Source: Chromohalobacter sp. 11-W (GTDB lineage Bacteria; Pseudomonadota; Gammaproteobacteria; Pseudomonadales; Halomonadaceae). From it: a stretch of DNA of 64,000 nt. The position numbers were made by a program, and so were the translations under genes. Of the stretch, positions 41,220 to 51,588 are shown one piece after another. The notes beneath the pieces are model-generated. The model was given only the letters and a program-made list of their open reading frames with translations. It was not told where the DNA came from and ran no database searches. Where the stretch lies: contig NZ_JARANZ010000007.1 of assembly GCF_029889905.1 (NCBI RefSeq), forward strand, positions 1 through 64,000, in the 5' to 3' direction. How positions within the stretch are numbered: the stretch's first letter is position 1; each line of letters opens with the position of its first letter.

Positions 41220-41960
41220 ATGAGCGATACGCCACTGCAAGTACTCATCGTCGAGGATGATCCCATGGTCATGCGCCTCAACGTCGAATACCTCAACCGA
41301 CTCGAGGACGTCGCGCTGGTCGCGCAATGCGGCGATGTCCCCGGTGCCCTGGACGTGCTGGAGCGCGACGCCGTCGACGTCATCCTGCTCGACGTCTATC
41401 TTCACGGCCGCAACGGGCTGGAAATCGTCCGTTACCTGCAGCGGCTGGGCCGCGACATCGATGTCATCCTGATCACCGCCGCCAACGAGACCGAGACCGT
41501 GCGCGCCGCGAGACGCCTCGGCGTGCGCGATTATCTGGTCAAACCCTTCGACTTCGAGCGCTTCAAGGTCGCTGTCGATGCCTGCCGTCGCGTGCGTGCC
41601 ACCCTCGAGCGCCTCCCCGAACAAGCCGATCAACGCGACCTCGACCGGCTCTTCCAGCCCGCCAGGCCACACCAGACGCGTAGCGATGGGTTGCCCAAGG
41701 GGCTGACGACACCCTCATTGGCGCAAATCGCTCAGGCCATCCTGAGCCTCGACGAGGAAACCTTCACTACCGAAAGCCTGATCCCGGCCACCGGCATGTC
41801 CCGCGTCTCGGTGCGCAAATATTTGAAATACCTGACCGAGCACGGCTACCTCGGCGAGTCTTTCCACTACGGGCAGGTAGGACGCCCCTCGTTCACCTAC
41901 CGCTGCCTGGATACCAACGCCCTGCAAGGGCTCCTCACGGCTAATCGCACGACACCATGA
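41220..41960 (+). CDS. CitB/DcuR-type response regulator
   Basis: The 246-residue regulator has a receiver domain (VEDDPMVMRLN, phospho-acceptor Asp58 in LLDVYLHGRNGLEIV, Lys in YLVKPFDFERF). A linker then leads to a C-terminal HTH (TESLIPATGMSRVSVRKYLKYLTEHGYLGE), the layout of CitB/DpiA and DcuR. It follows the kinase gene by 21 bp. It should activate the divergent 2HCT transporter. A terminator-like hairpin follows. Confidence 0.9.
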   Translation: MSDTPLQVLIVEDDPMVMRLNVEYLNRLEDVALVAQCGDVPGALDVLERDAVDVILLDVYLHGRNGLEIVRYLQRLGRDIDVILITAANETETVRAARRLGVRDYLVKPFDFERFKVAVDACRRVRATLERLPEQADQRDLDRLFQPARPHQTRSDGLPKGLTTPSLAQIAQAILSLDEETFTTESLIPATGMSRVSVRKYLKYLTEHGYLGESFHYGQVGRPSFTYRCLDTNALQGLLTANRTTP

Positions 41961-41980
41961 CAACGGCCATCGACATGCAT

Positions 41981-42007
41981 AAAAAAACGAGGCCCCGAAG
42001 GGCCCCG
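41981..42007 (-). terminator. Terminator between citB-like gene and zipA
   Basis: A short GC stem (GGCCC/GGGCC with loop CGAA, extended by two G-C pairs past a mismatch) is followed by seven T residues on the minus strand. It serves zipA; the plus strand side has GCTAGTTTTC and may weakly end the citAB transcript. Confidence 0.65.
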
Positions 42008-42080
42008 CTAGTTTTCAAGAGCGGCCGTCCTAAAGAACAAGCATCAGCGAGAACAGGCAAGAATCGCGATGCTAACGCTC

Positions 42081-43406
42081 TCAATTCGCCTGATAGCGAT
42101 GCAGGCGATGGCGGCGCTCGAATTCCTGCACGCGCTGACGAGCGAATTCCACCGTCTGCGCAGTCATCACGCTACGGTTTTCGTCCTTCAGCTCGCCGCT
42201 GAGATTGCGTACCAGCACCATGGCAGTTTCGAACATGGCCTCGAACGCCGCCGCGCTGTCATGCGCGCTAGGCAACGGCATCAAGAACGTCACACCCGGC
42301 GTCGCGAACTCGTCCATGTCATCGAGATCGAACACGCCCGGTTTGAGCACATTGACCATCGTGAACTGCAAGGCGCTGGCGTCCGACTCGGTCTCGAAAC
42401 GGTGGAAAACCCCCATCTCATGACAGTACCGCAACCCGCAGGCCAGCATCAGATTGAGCAGGTCCGGGCCTTGGAAACCTGCCTCATCGCGTGACAGCAC
42501 GCTGATGACGATGACTTCTTCGGCGTCGGACAAGGCCTCGCGTGCGCGATCGGCATGTACCGGATTACGCTTGGCACGCTCTATCGCCGGATGATCGGTG
42601 ACCACCTCGCGATGCGCCGTATGTTCCTCGGCACGCACAGACTCCTCAGCACGCGCTGGCTCCTCGACAGACGCTGACTGCGAGGATACCTCGGCCTCTT
42701 CGTCCGAGGCACTGACCGCCGGTGGCTCGTCAGGCATTGCCCGTCGCGTGGACGCTTCCTCGCGCCGACGCGGCGCCTCGTCCATTGCCGGACGCCCCGC
42801 ATCGGCGCGGGCCGAGTCGGGCGCAGGCTCTCGCGCCGATGAGGACCCAAGCGTCGGCTCGTGATGTGGATGCTCGTCATCAGTCAGATGCTCGTCATCG
42901 TAGTCACGAGGCGCCGTGAAGCGCTGGGCCGAGGCACTCATACGCTGAGCCCCCGCGCGTACGGCATCCTTCATGCCCTGCATGCCGGAACGCTTACCTT
43001 CCGGAGCATCATCCCGGTCCCGTTGCGCATTGCCCTCATGAGCATTGTCCTTATAAGCATGGTCTCGGCCACGCTTGAACACGCTGGGCTTGAGCTTTTC
43101 TTCAGGAATTCGCTCCTGGCGCAAGGGCGATTCCGGTCGTACCGGTTCACGCTCCTCGCTACGATCGAAGGTGGCATTACGCACGACACGCGCACCTCCA
43201 TTGGGCAATTCCCGCCGGACCTCAGCCTCACGGGCCGCTTTTTCCGGATCCTCTTCCTCGGCGTCCCAGCCCTCGGATCCCCGACTATTCGTTGCCTGGT
43301 CGAGGCGCGGGACGCGGCGCTGGCGCTGGAGCCGACGCACACCGTCGATCACGATGGTCGTCACCAGTACCAGCCCCAGGATGATTAGCCACTCTCTTAG
43401 TTCCAT
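42081..43406 (-). CDS. zipA: Cell division protein ZipA
   Basis: The 441-residue protein has one N-terminal TM (LREWLIILGLVLVTTIVIDGV, residues 3-23). A very long low-complexity charged linker (about 25-300, rich in Arg, Glu, Asp, Ala and Pro) leads to the ZipA C-terminal FtsZ-binding domain (EVIVISVLSRDEAGFQGPDLLNLMLACGLRYCHEMGVFHRF in blocks at about 295-345). It tethers FtsZ to the membrane. The linker is longer than in E. coli ZipA (328 aa total). It is downstream of smc on the same strand, an arrangement conserved in Pseudomonas and relatives. Confidence 0.93.
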   Translation of the reverse strand: MELREWLIILGLVLVTTIVIDGVRRLQRQRRVPRLDQATNSRGSEGWDAEEEDPEKAAREAEVRRELPNGGARVVRNATFDRSEEREPVRPESPLRQERIPEEKLKPSVFKRGRDHAYKDNAHEGNAQRDRDDAPEGKRSGMQGMKDAVRAGAQRMSASAQRFTAPRDYDDEHLTDDEHPHHEPTLGSSSAREPAPDSARADAGRPAMDEAPRRREEASTRRAMPDEPPAVSASDEEAEVSSQSASVEEPARAEESVRAEEHTAHREVVTDHPAIERAKRNPVHADRAREALSDAEEVIVISVLSRDEAGFQGPDLLNLMLACGLRYCHEMGVFHRFETESDASALQFTMVNVLKPGVFDLDDMDEFATPGVTFLMPLPSAHDSAAAFEAMFETAMVLVRNLSGELKDENRSVMTAQTVEFARQRVQEFERRHRLHRYQAN

Positions 43407-43478
43407 GGGTCGTCTTGCCTGTTCGCTATTGGCGCCATGATTAAAACTCGTTCGTGAAGAAGCATAGCGCGATTAACA

Positions 43479-43499
43479 AAAAAAGGGCCACTTTTTTTG
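43479..43499. other. A/T-tract palindrome between smc and zipA
   Basis: AAAAAAAG and CTTTTTTT are an 8-bp perfect inverted repeat around a 5-nt GC loop. On the minus strand it follows a TTGACA hexamer (about 43501-43506). It could be a weak terminator of smc or part of a zipA promoter. Confidence 0.35.
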
Positions 43500-43603
43500 A
43501 ATGTCAAGTAGGTCCCTTAGCTCAGAGCAATCACCCTTCAATATCCCTGTCGAGGCTCACACAATAGTGTTGGTAACCCTTTTGGCGATTTTCTGCAAGT
43601 CGT

Positions 43604-46600
43604 TCATGCGTCTGCCAGGGTCGCCGCCTCGTCGATTCCTACCGATACCAGCCGGGATACCCCGGCTTCCTGCATGGTCACGCCCATCAATCGTTCGGCC
43701 GCTTCCATGGCAATCTTATTGTGTGTGATGTAAATGAACTGAACACTCTCGGACATTTCTTTCACCAGCTTGGCGTAACGTCCCACGTTGGCATCATCCA
43801 ACGGTGCATCGACTTCGTCGAGCATACAGAATGGTGCCGGGTTAAGCTGAAAGATAGCAAATACCAGCGACAATGCCGTAAGTGCTTTTTCACCCCCCGA
43901 CAGCAGATGAATGGTGGTGTTTTTCTTGCCCGGTGGGCGCGCCATGATGGCCACCCCCGTCTCTAACAAATCGTCGCCGGTTAGCGTCAACCATGCGGCC
44001 CCACCGCCGAAGACCTTGGGAAAAAGTTCGCCGAAGCCGTCATTGACCTGATCGAAAGTCTGCTTGAAACGCGTCCGCGTTTCCTGATCGATACGTCGAA
44101 TCGCCTTTTCCAGAGTCTCGATGGCCTCGCTCAATTCGGCATGCTGGGCCTCGAGATAGTCACGACGCTCGGCCTGCTGGTCGTACTCCTCGATGGCCGC
44201 CAGGTTGATGGCGCCGAGACGGCGGATCTTATCGCCGAGCTCGTCGAGCCGGGTCTGCCAAGCCGATTCGGTGGCGTTGGGATCGAGCCCTTCACGCAAC
44301 GCGTCGACATCGTGCCCGAGTTCTTCGAGGTGTTCATCCTGCGTATCGGCTTTCAGCGTCAGGGCTTGCACCTGCATACGCGCTTCTTCGAGCTTGCCGC
44401 GTAGACCGTCGAGGTTGCGTTCGTGTTGCTGACGCGTGGCCTCGGTGTCGCGCAATGTCTCGGCCAACTGATGGGCGCGATCGCGCGAGGCGTTGAGCGT
44501 CGCTTCCTCGCGACTGCGCCGGTCGAGCAATTCGTCGAGCCGTTCCCGCGTTTCCTCTTCCGGTTCACGCAAGGTGGCGCGCTGCTCTTCGAGCATGGCG
44601 AGTTTTTCGGCCAGACGCTCACGCTGATCGCGCGAGCGCGCATGCTGCTGATCGAGCCCCGAGCGCTCCGTCTCCAAACGCTGACGCTCCATCGCCAGGT
44701 GTTGCTGGCGCTCGCGCGCAGGCGCTACCTGCTGGCGTAGGGATTGCGCTTTTTCTCGCGAGTCGCGACGCTGATTTTCCAGTCTCTCGCGGGTCTGACT
44801 GTTGGCGTCCACGTCGCTCATCGCCGCCTGCCAGCGCTCACGCGTTTCCTCGAGTTCCAGGCGTCGCTCGGCATGGCGCTCGACGAGCTGCGCCACATCG
44901 TCATCGAGCTCACGGGAGCGTGCGTCGAGCTGTTCCAGACGGCTCGCCAGCCCGGCCTCGCGCGAGGCCACCTGCTGGCGACGCTGCCCAAGATCGCGCT
45001 CCTGAAGACGCAGCGATTCGAGTTCCGCCGCCGCGTGTTCCACCGCTTCACGCGCGACCTGCAAGGTCTCCTCAAGCGTCTCGAGCGAGGCTTCGAGCGC
45101 CGCGATATCGGCCTGCAGTGCCTCACGTCGACGGCGCTGAACCAGCACCCCATCATCGGATGCCGACTCGCCACGCCGGCGTACCCAATCCGGGCCCAAC
45201 CATAGCCCGCCAGGGGTGATCACGCTCTCGCCCTCCGCCAAGCGCGTGCACATTGCCCAGGCGGCCTCCTCATCGGCGGCGCAGTGAATGCCATTGAGCC
45301 AAGTGCCCAGCGCCCCGGCGCCGTCGACCTGTGCCCTCAATGTGCCGGCCACCGGCGCCACGTCATCGCCACCCAGCAAGGCCAATTCAGCAGGCGGAGC
45401 GTCGGCGACGATCTCGGCCATGGCGGACGACGACGCGAGACGCGCCTTGAGCCATGGCGCCAGGGCCCAGGCCACGACCGTCTCCCAGGGTGCGGCGACC
45501 TCCAGCCGTTCGGCCAGGCGCGGGGCCTCGGCCAGGTCGTGATGTGCGAGATGCGACTCCAGGGCGGCGTCGTCATCGGTCAAGGCGGCATCGAGCAATG
45601 CCTCCACCGAGGCCAGCTCGCCCTGCAGGCGGCTCAGCTGCGAACGCTGAGTGTCGCGCTGGGCTGCTGCTTCGTCGAGGCGTGTCTGGGCGTCCTCGCG
45701 CTGTTGCTGCAAGCGTTCGCGCTGGCTTTCCAGTGCTTCCTGATCGAGATCCAGTGCCTCGAGTTGCTCACGCAGTTCACCGCGCTCGCCGCGCAACGCC
45801 TCGACATCGGGCAGTTCCTGGCGTTGCTGGCGACGCTTGCCGATCTGATCGTCCAATTCGGCGATGGCGTTTTCGAGGCGACGAACGTCGTCCTGGGCAC
45901 GCTCGGCCCCGTGCGCCACATCACGATCGCTTTCGTTGAAACGCTCCCACTCTTGTTGCGCGGTGGTGGCTTCTTCGTCGGCGGCGTCCAGCGATTCCTG
46001 CAGCATCTCCAGCGTTTCCTGGGCCTCTTCAAGCTCGGGGGCGATGCTTTCCAGACGCTCGTCCAAGGCCGCACGGCGCTCGTCGTCCTGGGACCCCAAC
46101 TGTTCGAGTTCGCTCAGCTCGCGGCGCGCGTCCTCGATATCCTGGGCGAGTTGCTGATCGCGCGAACGCGCATGCTCGATGGACTGCTCGATCCGCGCGA
46201 TCTCGGCGCCAGTCTCATAGAAGCGGGCTTGATGGGTCTCCAGCTCGGCGGCGACCTCATCGTGCGCCAGACGCGATTCTTCCAAACGACTTTCGCATTG
46301 GCGCTGGCCGAGGATCTCGTGCTCGACCTGATTTTCCAGCTCGCGGACGTGCTGTTCCTGAGTATGCTGCTGGGTCCGAAACGCCCGCGTACGCAGCAGC
46401 GCCAGCTCGCCCTTGAGGCGATATTCCTCGTCTTTCAGAGTCTGGTAGCGCCGCGCGGCATCGGCCTGGCGCTTCAAACGCTCGAGCTGCTTATCGAGCT
46501 CTTCGCGAATGTCGTCGAGGCGGTCGAGGTTCTCCTGAGTGCGGCGCAAGCGATTCTCGGTTTCGCGGCGGCGTTCCTTGTACTTGGAAACACCCGCCGC

Positions 46601-47098
46601 TTCCTCCAGTGTCGAGCGCAGCTCCTCGGGGCGCGCCTCGACCAACCGCGAAATCATGCCCTGGCCGATGATGGCGTAAGAACGCGGCCCCAGCCCCGTG
46701 CCCAGGAAGAGATCGGAAATATCGCGACGTCGGCACTTCTGGCCGTTGAAGAAATAGTTGGATTGGCTGTCGCGGGTGACCTGGCGCTTGACGGAGATTT
46801 CGGCGTACTGGGCGTAAGCGCCGCCCATGGTCCCGTCACTGTTGTCGAAGACCAGTTCGATGGACGCCTGCCCCACCGGCGAGCGCCCGGTGGAGCCGTT
46901 GAAGATGACATCGGTCATCGACTCGCCGCGCAGCGTCTTGGCGGAGGATTCGCCCATCACCCAGCGCACGGCGTCGATGATGTTCGACTTGCCGCAGCCA
47001 TTGGGGCCGACGATGGCGGTCATGTTGCCGGCGAACGGCACATTGACCGCATCGACGAACGACTTGAAGCCGACCAATTTGATGGACGTGAGGCGCAT
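43604..47098 (-). CDS. smc: Chromosome segregation protein SMC
   Basis: The 1164-residue ATPase has the Walker A motif VGPNGCGKSNIIDAVRW near residue 32, a first coiled coil (about 170-500), and a hinge (about 510-650, with ALLGGDDVAPVAGTLRAQ and TPGGLWLGPDWVRR). A second coiled coil reaches to about 1000. The ABC signature LLSGGEKALTALSLVFAIF and Walker B FCMLDEVDAPLDD complete the head. It compacts and segregates DNA with ScpAB. Length is typical. The gene is upstream of zipA and divergent from the LexA-like gene, with a 181-bp promoter gap. Confidence 0.97.
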   Translation of the reverse strand: MRLTSIKLVGFKSFVDAVNVPFAGNMTAIVGPNGCGKSNIIDAVRWVMGESSAKTLRGESMTDVIFNGSTGRSPVGQASIELVFDNSDGTMGGAYAQYAEISVKRQVTRDSQSNYFFNGQKCRRRDISDLFLGTGLGPRSYAIIGQGMISRLVEARPEELRSTLEEAAGVSKYKERRRETENRLRRTQENLDRLDDIREELDKQLERLKRQADAARRYQTLKDEEYRLKGELALLRTRAFRTQQHTQEQHVRELENQVEHEILGQRQCESRLEESRLAHDEVAAELETHQARFYETGAEIARIEQSIEHARSRDQQLAQDIEDARRELSELEQLGSQDDERRAALDERLESIAPELEEAQETLEMLQESLDAADEEATTAQQEWERFNESDRDVAHGAERAQDDVRRLENAIAELDDQIGKRRQQRQELPDVEALRGERGELREQLEALDLDQEALESQRERLQQQREDAQTRLDEAAAQRDTQRSQLSRLQGELASVEALLDAALTDDDAALESHLAHHDLAEAPRLAERLEVAAPWETVVAWALAPWLKARLASSSAMAEIVADAPPAELALLGGDDVAPVAGTLRAQVDGAGALGTWLNGIHCAADEEAAWAMCTRLAEGESVITPGGLWLGPDWVRRRGESASDDGVLVQRRRREALQADIAALEASLETLEETLQVAREAVEHAAAELESLRLQERDLGQRRQQVASREAGLASRLEQLDARSRELDDDVAQLVERHAERRLELEETRERWQAAMSDVDANSQTRERLENQRRDSREKAQSLRQQVAPARERQQHLAMERQRLETERSGLDQQHARSRDQRERLAEKLAMLEEQRATLREPEEETRERLDELLDRRSREEATLNASRDRAHQLAETLRDTEATRQQHERNLDGLRGKLEEARMQVQALTLKADTQDEHLEELGHDVDALREGLDPNATESAWQTRLDELGDKIRRLGAINLAAIEEYDQQAERRDYLEAQHAELSEAIETLEKAIRRIDQETRTRFKQTFDQVNDGFGELFPKVFGGGAAWLTLTGDDLLETGVAIMARPPGKKNTTIHLLSGGEKALTALSLVFAIFQLNPAPFCMLDEVDAPLDDANVGRYAKLVKEMSESVQFIYITHNKIAMEAAERLMGVTMQEAGVSRLVSVGIDEAATLADA

Positions 47099-47279
47099 GC
47101 GCTGCCGGAATTCCCCAGGATGAGTCGCGGCCCGATGCTCGAGCCATGCATGAGAGCCCGCAGTCTATCCGAGGCGCGGGCGCGGCCCAAGCCCCTTTAC
47201 CAACTCCATATCGCCAGCGGGATTTGCCGCCTCGCCCCGCCTTGCTATGATGCCGCAGGATCATCCGAGGGAGAGGGTC

Positions 47280-47753
47280 ATGTCGCACGTTACGCCGCAC
47301 TACCTGCAACGCCTGCCGAACCTGCCACTATCGGACGCCGCCTGGGAAGAGATCGACGCCACCGATTTCGTCGAGATTCCCCTGTTGGGCGTGGTCGCGG
47401 CCGGGCTGCCCATGGAGGCCTGCCTCGACGACGCGGCCATTCACGTGCCGTCGCGCATGGTTCGACGCAATACCTATGCCTTGCGCGTGCGCGGCGATTC
47501 GATGATCGACAGCAACATCTTCGATGGCGATATCATCATCATCGAGCGCTTCGAGTCGGCCGAAAACGGCGAAACCGCCGTGGTACAGATCAACAATCAG
47601 GAAGTCACACTCAAGCGGCTTTATATCGAAAAATCCGGTGTGCGCCTGCAACCCGCCAACGATGACATGCCGCCCATCTATCTCAAGAACGACGATGTAC
47701 AAGTACTGGGTCTGGTGATGGGCGTGATGCGTCACGCGCCCACGAGTCACTGA
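47280..47753 (+). CDS. LexA-like S24 peptidase without a DNA-binding domain
   Basis: The 157-residue protein has the LexA/UmuD self-cleavage domain: the cleavage-site motif VVAAGLP (Ala41-Gly42), the serine in RGDSMID (Ser74), and the lysine in EVTLKRL (Lys112). The 34 residues before the cleavage region contain no helix-turn-helix; LexA has about 70 there. It could be a UmuD-like accessory factor or a co-factor that heterodimerises with LexA. The ATG at 47280 has GGGAGAGGG just upstream. It is coupled to yigZ by a 1-nt overlap, and no phage genes are nearby. I saw no clear LexA box upstream. Confidence 0.85.
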   Translation: MSHVTPHYLQRLPNLPLSDAAWEEIDATDFVEIPLLGVVAAGLPMEACLDDAAIHVPSRMVRRNTYALRVRGDSMIDSNIFDGDIIIIERFESAENGETAVVQINNQEVTLKRLYIEKSGVRLQPANDDMPPIYLKNDDVQVLGLVMGVMRHAPTSH

Positions 47754-48376
47754 TGCGCTACGCGATTCCCGACCTCGCATCCGGTGAGCATCGCTACCAT
47801 GAGATCGAAATCGAGAAGAGCCGCTTCATTACCTGGACGGCTTTTATCCCCGATATCGCCAGTTTCGACGCGTTGCTGGCGCAAGCGCGGGCCGCTCATC
47901 CCCACGCTAGCCATCACTGCACGGCCTATATCGCCGGTGCGCCCGGTGAGCAGAACGCCATTGGCTTTTCCGACGATGGCGAGCCCGGCAGTACCGCGGG
48001 GCGGCCCATGTATCAGGCGCTGGAAGGCTCGGGGCTGGGGCAGGTCGGCTGTGTGGTGATTCGGTACTTCGGCGGCACCAAGCTGGGCACCGGCGGCCTG
48101 GTCCGCGCCTATACGCAGGCGGTCGTCCAGGCACTCGAGGGCCTGCCACGGCGCTCCTTCATCGAGCGTCGAACGCTGCGGATACGCATCGATTTCGCCG
48201 GCGAGGCCATCGCCCGCGAGTGGCTCGCCACGCAGGATGCGCTCATCGAGAGCGCCGATTACGACGCCGACGGCGTGACGCTCGACATCGCCTGGCCCCG
48301 CGAACGCGACAGCGACCTGAGCGAGCTGACCTCACGCCTCAAGGGGCGCCTCACTCCGCTCGACGCTTTAACCTAG
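47753..48376 (+). CDS. yigZ: YigZ/IMPACT-family protein
   Basis: The 207-residue protein begins with the IMPACT N-terminal domain ([72 protein letters not shown]) followed by a DUF1949-type ferredoxin-like C-terminus. Family members bind ribosomes or nucleic acids; the bacterial role is not settled. Its start overlaps the stop of the LexA-like gene at TGATG. Its last 9 nt overlap the end of oadB on the other strand. Confidence 0.94.
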   Translation: MRYAIPDLASGEHRYHEIEIEKSRFITWTAFIPDIASFDALLAQARAAHPHASHHCTAYIAGAPGEQNAIGFSDDGEPGSTAGRPMYQALEGSGLGQVGCVVIRYFGGTKLGTGGLVRAYTQAVVQALEGLPRRSFIERRTLRIRIDFAGEAIAREWLATQDALIESADYDADGVTLDIAWPRERDSDLSELTSRLKGRLTPLDALT

Positions 48377-49690
48377 ATACTTGATCATCACCCCCGCCGC
48401 CACCGCCGAGCCGATGACGCCCGCCACGTTGGGCCCCATGGCGTGCATCAGCAGGAAGTTCTGTGTGTTGTAGCGCAGTCCCTCCTTGTTGGAGACACGC
48501 GCAGCCATGGGGACCGCCGAAACGCCGGCCGAGCCAATCAGCGGATTGATCGGCTCGCGCGTCAGTCGGTTCATCAGCTTGGCCATCAGCACGCCGCAAG
48601 CAGTGCCGATGCCGAAGGCCACCACGCCCAGGCCCAGGATGCCCAGCGTCTCCATGGCGAGGAACTTGTCGGCCACCAGCTTGGAGCCCACCGAGAGCCC
48701 CAGGAAGATGGTGGTGATATTGATCAGGGCGTTCTGGGTGGTATCCGACAGTCGCTCGACCACACCGCACTCGCGCATCAGGTTGCCGAAACAGAACATG
48801 CCCAGCAGCGGCGCGGCATCCGGCAGGCACAACGCGACCAGGATCAGCAGTACCAGGGGAAAGAAAATCTTCTCGGTCTTCGACACCGGCCGCAGCTGCG
48901 TCATGGCGATGCGACGCTCCTTGGCGGTGGTCAGAGCACGCATGATCGGCGGCTGGATCAACGGCACCAAGGCCATGTACGAATAGGATGCCACGGCGAT
49001 CGCACCCAGCAACTCCGGCGCCAGTAGACTCGACACGTAGATCGAGGTGGGGCCGTCGGCGCCGCCGATGATGCCGATGGCGGCGGCTTGCTTGAGCGAG
49101 AAATCCATCCAGCCCAGCGTCGTCATGCCCACCGCGCCGAGCAACGTGGCAAAGATACCGAACTGCGCGGCGGCGCCCAGGAACAGCGTCTTGGGGTTGG
49201 CCAAAAGCGGACCAAAGTCGGTCATCGCCCCGACCCCCATGAAGATCACCAACGGCGCCACGCCGGAGGCGATCGCCACGTTGTAGAAGTTGTACAACAT
49301 ACCGTTGGCGTAGCCGGCGCCTTCCGCCACGTCACCGGCCGCGCGCAGCATCGCCGGTGCGGTATCGCCCTGCAACGCCTGATTCAAGCTCGCGCGCCAT
49401 ACGGCCGGCCCCGCCCCGGGGTCCACACTCACATTGAGCGCCCCGCCCAGGGCATGGAGTACCTCGGCATTACCCAGGTGCACGGCCTGTTCCGCCGCCG
49501 ACAGCGCCAGCCCCGCCTCGGGGATGTTGGCAAGAATGCCCCCGAAGCCGATGGGCACCAGTAGCAGCGGTTCGAAACCCTTGCGGATGGCCAGGAACAG
49601 CAACACCAGACCGACGACGATCATCGCCGCCTGGCCGAGGGTCATGTTGTAGAGGCCCGAGCCTTGCCAAAGGCCTAGCAGTTTATCCAT
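48368..49690 (-). CDS. oadB: Na+-pumping oxaloacetate decarboxylase, beta subunit
   Basis: The 440-residue membrane subunit has about nine TM segments, with the MNLG-type start replaced by [28 protein letters not shown] in blocks. It carries the conserved [69 protein letters not shown] and [20 protein letters not shown] regions, which contain the Asp, Asn and Ser sodium sites. It decarboxylates carboxybiotin while exporting Na+. It is the last gene of oadGAB, 10 bp after oadA. It converges with yigZ (9-nt overlap). Confidence 0.95.
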   Translation of the reverse strand: MDKLLGLWQGSGLYNMTLGQAAMIVVGLVLLFLAIRKGFEPLLLVPIGFGGILANIPEAGLALSAAEQAVHLGNAEVLHALGGALNVSVDPGAGPAVWRASLNQALQGDTAPAMLRAAGDVAEGAGYANGMLYNFYNVAIASGVAPLVIFMGVGAMTDFGPLLANPKTLFLGAAAQFGIFATLLGAVGMTTLGWMDFSLKQAAAIGIIGGADGPTSIYVSSLLAPELLGAIAVASYSYMALVPLIQPPIMRALTTAKERRIAMTQLRPVSKTEKIFFPLVLLILVALCLPDAAPLLGMFCFGNLMRECGVVERLSDTTQNALINITTIFLGLSVGSKLVADKFLAMETLGILGLGVVAFGIGTACGVLMAKLMNRLTREPINPLIGSAGVSAVPMAARVSNKEGLRYNTQNFLLMHAMGPNVAGVIGSAVAAGVMIKYLG

Positions 49691-49700
49691 GCGACGCGCC

Positions 49701-51527
49701 TCACAAACGGATCAATTCATCACCGACGGCGACGCTGTCGCCCTCCTTGACCGCGACGTGGGAGACGCTGCCGGCCGATGCGGCACGGACTTCTGTCTCC
49801 ATCTTCATCGCTTCGAGAATGATCACCACGTCACCCTCGGCGACGCTATCGCCGGGCGAGACGTTGACCTTGAAGATGTTGCCCGCCAGTGGCGCGGTCA
49901 CCGGATCGCCACCGCTCGCCGGCGTTGTCGGCGCTTCCTGCGGGGCGGTGGCGGGGGCGACGTCGCGCGAGTCGACGGACGCCACCTCGCCGCCTTCGGC
50001 GACTTCCACCACATAGGCCTTGCCGTTGACGGTAACGGTATAGGTTTCGGGTTCGCGAGGAGCGCTTGGCGACGAGGGCGTGACCGGAGACGCCTCACGC
50101 GGCTCGTCGGCGGCCTCGGTCAGCGCCTGAGGGGCAGGCTCGAAAGCCTCAGGGTCGTCACGATGAGCGAGGAACTTGAAGCCGATCTGCGGGAACAACG
50201 CATAGGTCAGCACGTCGTCGATCTCGCGCTCGCCCTCGGCCAGGCGCACTTTCTCGGTCTCGGCTTTGTCCTTGAGTTCGCCCGCAAGGCGCTCCATCTC
50301 GGGGGCAAGACGGTCGGCGGGTCGACACGTAATCGGCTCACCGCCCGCCAGCGCACGCGTTTGCAAGGCCTCGTCGAAAGGCGCCGGCGCGGCACCGTAT
50401 TCGCCCTTGAGTAGTGCCTGCACCTCTTTGGAAATCGACTGATAACGACGGCCCATCATCACGTTCATTACTGCCTGCGTGCCCACGATCTGCGAGGTGG
50501 GCGTGACCAACGGGATGTAGCCCAGGTCCTCGCGGACACGCGGGATCTCGGTCAGCACCTCATCGAGCTTGTCACTGGCGCCTTGTTCCTTGAGCTGGCC
50601 TTCCATGTTAGTGAGCATGCCGCCGGGCACTTGCGCCACCAGGATGCGCGAATCGATACCCCTCAATGAGCCCTCGAAGGCGGCGTATTTCTTGCGCACC
50701 TCGCGGAAGTAAGCAGCGATGTCCTCGAGCAGCTCTAAGTCGAGTCCGGTGTCGTGCGGCGTCTCGCGCAACATCGCCACCAACGATTCGGTAGGCGAGT
50801 GGCCATAGGTCATCGCCATGGAGGAGATCGCCGTGTCGACGGCGTCGGCACCGGCTTCGATGGCCTTGAGCAACGTCGCTGTGGAAAGCCCCGTGGTGGC
50901 GTGGCAATGCAACTGAATGGGCAGCGCCACCGTTTGCTTGAGCCGCGAAACCAATTCATACGCGCTGTAGGGCGTCAGTAGCCCCGCCATGTCCTTGATC
51001 GCCAGCGAGTGCGCGCCCATGTCCTCGATGCGCTTGGCCATGTCCAGCCAGCTTTCCAGCGTGTGCACGGGGCTCACGGTGTACGCCAGGGTGCCCTGGG
51101 CATGCCCCTCGCAAGCCACCACCGCCTTGAGCGCACGCTCGAGATTGCGCGTGTCGTTCATCGCGTCGAAGACGCGGAACACATCCACGCCGTTGACCTT
51201 GGCGCGCTCGACGAAGGTGTCGACCACGTCGTCGGCGTAATGCCGATAACCGAGCAGGTTCTGGCCGCGCAACAGCATCTGCTGCGGGGTATTGGGCATG
51301 GCGTCCTTCAGGGCACGGATACGCGCCCAGGGGTCTTCCCCCAGGTAACGGATACAAGCATCGAAGGTCGCGCCGCCCCACGACTCCACCGACCGGAACC
51401 CCACGCGATCGAGCTTGTCAGCGATGGGAAGCATGTCGTCGAGACGCATGCGCGTGGCGAATAGGGATTGGTGCGCATCGCGCAGCACCACGTCGGTAAT
51501 GCCCAGCGGACGTTGAATATCGCTCAT
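49701..51527 (-). CDS. oadA: Oxaloacetate decarboxylase alpha subunit (biotin-dependent)
   Basis: The 608-residue protein has a carboxyltransferase domain ([40 protein letters not shown] with metal-binding His pair, and the carbamylated Lys region IKDMAGLL). A Pro/Ala-rich linker (about 490-540) leads to a biotinyl domain with EAMKMET (biotinylated Lys575). It transfers CO2 from oxaloacetate to biotin for OadB. The ATG at 51527 has AGGAAGGG nearby; the longer frame is not conserved. It sits between oadG and oadB. Confidence 0.96.
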   Translation of the reverse strand: MSDIQRPLGITDVVLRDAHQSLFATRMRLDDMLPIADKLDRVGFRSVESWGGATFDACIRYLGEDPWARIRALKDAMPNTPQQMLLRGQNLLGYRHYADDVVDTFVERAKVNGVDVFRVFDAMNDTRNLERALKAVVACEGHAQGTLAYTVSPVHTLESWLDMAKRIEDMGAHSLAIKDMAGLLTPYSAYELVSRLKQTVALPIQLHCHATTGLSTATLLKAIEAGADAVDTAISSMAMTYGHSPTESLVAMLRETPHDTGLDLELLEDIAAYFREVRKKYAAFEGSLRGIDSRILVAQVPGGMLTNMEGQLKEQGASDKLDEVLTEIPRVREDLGYIPLVTPTSQIVGTQAVMNVMMGRRYQSISKEVQALLKGEYGAAPAPFDEALQTRALAGGEPITCRPADRLAPEMERLAGELKDKAETEKVRLAEGEREIDDVLTYALFPQIGFKFLAHRDDPEAFEPAPQALTEAADEPREASPVTPSSPSAPREPETYTVTVNGKAYVVEVAEGGEVASVDSRDVAPATAPQEAPTTPASGGDPVTAPLAGNIFKVNVSPGDSVAEGDVVIILEAMKMETEVRAASAGSVSHVAVKEGDSVAVGDELIRL

Positions 51528-51588
51528 GAACCCTTCCTGATGATGGCTAATCCGGAATCTCGGCGCGCCTCGGCAACGCGGGCGTCGT

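Noticed and set aside
45284-47665. 793-codon open frame on the plus strand opposite smc
   Set aside because: It is a mirror of smc's coiled-coil codons with no domain, and it runs through the smc start and the LexA-like gene.
47280-48376. Prophage repressor region
   Set aside because: The LexA-like protein has no HTH, and no phage structural, integrase or lysis gene lies nearby.
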